This document shows, in pieces, positions 61,122 through 64,000 of a DNA stretch of 64,000 nt. Every line of letters starts with the position of its first letter. Within the stretch, counting starts at the first letter, position 1. A model generated the notes under the pieces. It searched no databases. It saw only the letters and a list, made by a program, of their open reading frames with translations, and was not told the DNA's origin. A program made the position numbers and the translations under genes. Origin of the DNA: Nocardia cyriacigeorgica GUH-2 (GTDB taxonomy: Bacteria > Actinomycetota > Actinomycetes > Mycobacteriales > Mycobacteriaceae); assembly GCF_000284035.1 (NCBI RefSeq), contig NC_016887.1, forward strand, positions 6,076,001-6,140,000, written 5' to 3'.

Positions 61122-61781
61122 ATGGCCTCGACCCGCGAAAGAATCGTCGCCGAAGCGCTGCGACTGTTCGGCACCCAGGGCTTCGCGCGCACCTCGGTCG
61201 CGCAGATCGAAGCGGCCGCCGGGCTCTCGGGTGGCTCCGGTGCGCTGTACCGGCACTTCGCCTCCAAGGACGAACTGCTCGTCGAGGCGGTGCGGTCGCG
61301 ACTGGTCGACCGGGGCGAATGGCAGCAATTCCTGGAGCCGGACTTCTCCATCGCGGGGTTCCTGAGCGCGGTCGCGCCGAGCGCATCGACGGTGGACCGG
61401 CTGTGGATGCTGTGCCGGATCGGGCTCATGCGCCTCGAACACGACCGTGACGTCACCCGGATCCTGCTGCGCGACAACTCGATTGCCCCCGAAGTGCTCG
61501 CGGTATTCCGCCGCGAGGAGTACACCGTGGTGACCTCGGTGGTCGCGCGGGGGCTTGCCGAACTGGCCGGTCCGCGGCACGCCGAAGCCGACTGGGAAGC
61601 CACCGCCGCCGTCATCGTCGGCGCCATCGCCCACTACTGGCTGATGTGCGACATCTTCGGCGGCGACCACCCCTCCGGAATGGACAGCGAACGCTATCTG
61701 CGGGCGACCGCGGAACTGATCGCCGCACAGATCGAAGCGGCCGTACCCCTCACCCCGAATGGACAGGAGTCCCTGCGATGA
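61122..61781 (+). CDS. TetR-family transcriptional regulator
   Basis: The 219-residue protein has a TetR DNA-binding domain with TRERIVAEALRLFGTQGFAR and the recognition helix near GGSGALYRHFASKDELL. The ligand domain is helical and unassigned. The ATG at 61122 has CAGGAG upstream, and a palindrome that is its probable operator sits just before. Its stop overlaps the following oxidoreductase gene as ATGA, so the two form an operon. Confidence 0.9.
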   Translation: MASTRERIVAEALRLFGTQGFARTSVAQIEAAAGLSGGSGALYRHFASKDELLVEAVRSRLVDRGEWQQFLEPDFSIAGFLSAVAPSASTVDRLWMLCRIGLMRLEHDRDVTRILLRDNSIAPEVLAVFRREEYTVVTSVVARGLAELAGPRHAEADWEATAAVIVGAIAHYWLMCDIFGGDHPSGMDSERYLRATAELIAAQIEAAVPLTPNGQESLR

Positions 61782-62950
61782 CCCAGCACATCACCGTGAT
61801 CGGTGGCGGTCTGGCCGGCCTCACCGCCGCCATCGCCTGCGCGGAAACCGGTGCGCCGGTACGGCTGTTCGAGGCGCACGCGACGCTCGGTGGGCGCGGC
61901 CGGGCCACCTCCGGCCCCTACATCGCCCACGACGGCGCCCACGTCTTCTATGCCGACGGGCCGCATTACACCTGGCTGAAGGCGCGCGGGTTCACCGCTG
62001 GCCTCGGCTGGCCCGCGCCACGGCAGTTGGGGCGCCTCGGATTCCGCACCGACGGTCGCGTCCGCCGGATCCCGCCCGCGCGGATGCTGCGCGCGCAGGC
62101 ACGATTCGACCTGAAACCGCCGGTGGACATCGACTTCCGCAGCTGGGCCTCGGCGCGCTGGGGCGAGGCGACCGCCGAGCACATCGCCAACGCCATCAGT
62201 GTGGCCACCTACGACGCCGACACCGGACGTCTGTCGGCGGCGTTCGTCTGGGGCCTGTTCCAGCGAGTACTCGGACCCCGCGTGCCCGCGGTGCGGTGGG
62301 TGCGCGGCGGCTGGCAGCGGACGGTGGACCGGATGGTCGCCCGGGCCCGCGAACTCGGTGTCGAGATCAGCACCGGTGCGCGGGTCGACAGCATCGACAC
62401 CTCCGCCGGACCGGTGATCGTGGCCACCGAGCTGGCTTCGGCCCGGCGCCTGCTCGGCGACGACAGCCTGACCTGGACCAGCGGATACGCCGCGCTGCTC
62501 GATATCGCCGTGCAGAGTTCGCCGCGCGACCGCAGCATCGTCTTCGATCTGGATGCCGGCGGCTTCCACGAGTCCTACACCATGCAGGACGACAGCATCG
62601 CCCCGCCCGGGGAGTCGCTATTCCAGCTCCAGATGCCGGTGCGGGCCGGCGAATCACCCAAGGACGCGCAGCAGCGCCTGGCCGAGTTCGCCGATCTGGT
62701 GATCCCCGGCCGGACGTCGCGCACCACTTTCACTCGAACGGCCACGGCGAAGGGCCGCACCGGCGCGCTCGACCTGCCCGGACAGACCTGGCGCGACCGC
62801 CCGGCCATCAACCGCGGCGGCGACGTCTTCCTGGCCGGCGATATGGTCGCCGCCCCGGGGATGCGTGGCGAGATCGCGATCAACAGCGCCCTGGTCGCGG
62901 CCGAACGCGCGGTCGCCGCCCTGCCCGCCCGCAGCGTGACGCGATCATGA
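61778..62950 (+). CDS. FAD-dependent oxidoreductase, phytoene-dehydrogenase-like
   Basis: The 390-residue flavoprotein has the FAD dinucleotide motif ITVIGGGLAGLTAAIACAET and then LFEAHATLGGRGRAT, the second binding element of amine-oxidase/phytoene-desaturase types. The late motif FLAGDMVAAPGMRGEIAINS binds FAD too. It oxidises an unknown substrate, and carotenoid genes are not present. The start overlaps the TetR stop and has GGACAGGAGT upstream, so the gene is likely controlled by that regulator. Confidence 0.85.
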   Translation: MTQHITVIGGGLAGLTAAIACAETGAPVRLFEAHATLGGRGRATSGPYIAHDGAHVFYADGPHYTWLKARGFTAGLGWPAPRQLGRLGFRTDGRVRRIPPARMLRAQARFDLKPPVDIDFRSWASARWGEATAEHIANAISVATYDADTGRLSAAFVWGLFQRVLGPRVPAVRWVRGGWQRTVDRMVARARELGVEISTGARVDSIDTSAGPVIVATELASARRLLGDDSLTWTSGYAALLDIAVQSSPRDRSIVFDLDAGGFHESYTMQDDSIAPPGESLFQLQMPVRAGESPKDAQQRLAEFADLVIPGRTSRTTFTRTATAKGRTGALDLPGQTWRDRPAINRGGDVFLAGDMVAAPGMRGEIAINSALVAAERAVAALPARSVTRS

Positions 62951-63085
62951 ATGAGTGGCCGCTGCGCGAGCCCCCGCGTCGTTGACACCTCCACGGGGCA
63001 ATGAGAATGTTGGGACCTCGAGTCTCATTCGATGTCTCAGACAACCATTCCGGTATCTGTACCGGCCGGCCTAGGGAGAGCCCGC

Positions 63086-64000
63086 GTGATCACACTCGCG
63101 TCCGGTGTGTTCATCGACTGGGAGCAGCTGACCGGGCAGTCGAAGTTCGTGGTCGACCTGATCAGCTTCCCGATCTTCGCCGGAATCGCGGGCTGGCTGA
63201 CCAACTGGACCGGCGTGCTGATGCTGTTCTGGCCGCTGCGCTTCCGTGGTGTCCGGGTGCCCGGCCTCAAGGTGCTCTACCCCTATCTGCCGCGCCGGGT
63301 GCAGGTGCTGCCGGTGTTCTCCGAGGACGGTTCCCGCTTCGGATTCCAGGGCTTCATCCCGGCCCGCGCGGAGAAGATGGCCAGCATCTGCGTGGACAAA
63401 GCGCTGATGCGGATCGGCAGCCCCCGCGATTTCATCCATGAACTCGACCTGGACGGTATCGCCGACTATGTGGCCGAGATGGCGCACAAGCAGGTGCAGG
63501 CGATCGTCGACGACGTCATGTACCGGGAGAACCCCGAGCTGTGGGGTTCGCTGCCGCGGGCGATGAAGCAGCTGGTCTACCAGCGGGTGGACCGGGAGCT
63601 GCCCGCGCTGTGCCGGCGCGCGTTCGAATCGCTGGGTGACAACGTCGACCAGCTGATCGACGTCAAGGGTTTCGTCATCCGCTACCTGCAGGACAACCCG
63701 ATCATCCTCAAGGACCTGACCACCACCATCGCCGCGCCGGAGCTGCGGTTCATGGTGCGCATCGGCCTGCTCGGCGCGCCCTTCGGCCTGCTGCTCGCGC
63801 TGTATCTGCATGTGCATCCGAACATCCCGGTGCTCGGCTGGGTGCCCGCGTGGGTGGTCGTGCTGCTGGTGTCGGCCGGGATCGGCGTGCTGGTCAACCT
63901 GATCGCGATCAAGATGGTGTTCGAGCCAGGCGATCCGCAACCCCGCTACAAATACCTGTGGCGGCAGGCCCTGCTGGCCAAACGCCAGCCCCAAGCCGCG
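63086..64000 (+). CDS. DUF445-like membrane protein (partial at window end)
   Basis: The frame starts at GTG 63086 (AGGGAGAG five bases upstream) and stays open for 305 codons to the window edge, so the C-terminus is missing. It resembles DUF445 proteins: the opening helix IFAGIAGWLTNWTGVLMLFW and the second membrane pair ending VLVNLIAIKMVFEPG have the typical Gly/Asn/Met pattern. Between them is a helical soluble domain. The function is unknown. DUF445 proteins are widespread. Confidence 0.7.
   Translation, partial: MITLASGVFIDWEQLTGQSKFVVDLISFPIFAGIAGWLTNWTGVLMLFWPLRFRGVRVPGLKVLYPYLPRRVQVLPVFSEDGSRFGFQGFIPARAEKMASICVDKALMRIGSPRDFIHELDLDGIADYVAEMAHKQVQAIVDDVMYRENPELWGSLPRAMKQLVYQRVDRELPALCRRAFESLGDNVDQLIDVKGFVIRYLQDNPIILKDLTTTIAAPELRFMVRIGLLGAPFGLLLALYLHVHPNIPVLGWVPAWVVVLLVSAGIGVLVNLIAIKMVFEPGDPQPRYKYLWRQALLAKRQPQAA

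Overview
The window is very G+C-rich, densely coded DNA from an actinobacterium of the mycobacterial order, most probably a Nocardia. This is inferred from gene content recognised from memory, not from a database search. The content includes the rpsF-ssb-rpsR-rplI-dnaB block flanked by an Rv0051-like GT87 mannosyltransferase, the Sdh1 succinate dehydrogenase operon with its Rv0250c-like leader gene, FadE10-, FadD5- and DinB2-type proteins, a fatty acyl-AMP ligase (FAAL) next to a polyketide synthase, and a Lon protease preceded by a HAIR (HspR) element. No rRNA, tRNA, CRISPR array, insertion sequence or prophage was seen.

Layout. 0-4.7 kb: secreted lipase and cutinase, an NTF2-like protein and a divergent TetR regulator with twin operators. 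4.6-8.5 kb: ribosomal/replication operon on the minus strand. Upstream of dnaB lies a roughly 620-bp A+T-richer gap holding a cluster of DnaA-box-like 9-mers. 8.6-22.4 kb: mannosyltransferase, methyltransferase, two nitronate-monooxygenase-type flavoproteins, GntR regulator, ABC1 kinase, SGNH hydrolase, a 2OG-Fe(II) oxygenase/SDR pair, a large flippase-like membrane protein with a degenerate kinase-like middle domain, and FadD5. 22.5-31.2 kb: the main accessory locus, with a divergent metallo-beta-lactamase-fold hydrolase, a free-standing ACP, a KS-AT-DH-KR-ACP polyketide synthase with tandem repeats in its KS-AT linker, and a FAAL.

31.2-42.2 kb: S4 RNA-binding protein, NlpC/P60 hydrolase, AAA/STAND ATPase, FadE10, alpha/beta hydrolase and the sdh1 operon. 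42.2-45.3 kb: DUF397/XRE regulatory pair, divergent very small genes, a DNA glycosylase and an isolated 34-codon gene. 45.3-53.8 kb: FAD/Fe-S 2-hydroxyacid dehydrogenase, ABC exporter, AcuI-like reductase, DinB2 polymerase with an unusual steric-gate residue, RHH-MazF toxin-antitoxin pair and a hotdog thioesterase. 53.9-64 kb: lon, beta-lactamase-like lipoprotein coupled to a winged-helix regulator, YdcF protein, a secreted or anchored unknown, TIGR03084 protein, TetR-FAD oxidoreductase operon, and a DUF445-like protein cut by the window end.

Functional links. The FAAL should activate a long fatty acid as an acyl-adenylate and load it on the free ACP or the PKS for extension, giving an unknown lipid. 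Lipase, cutinase, FadD5, FadE10 and Sdh1 fit a lipid-using physiology, and KstR-like boxes precede the lipase and one nitronate monooxygenase. Regulatory sites were found by eye and are predictions.
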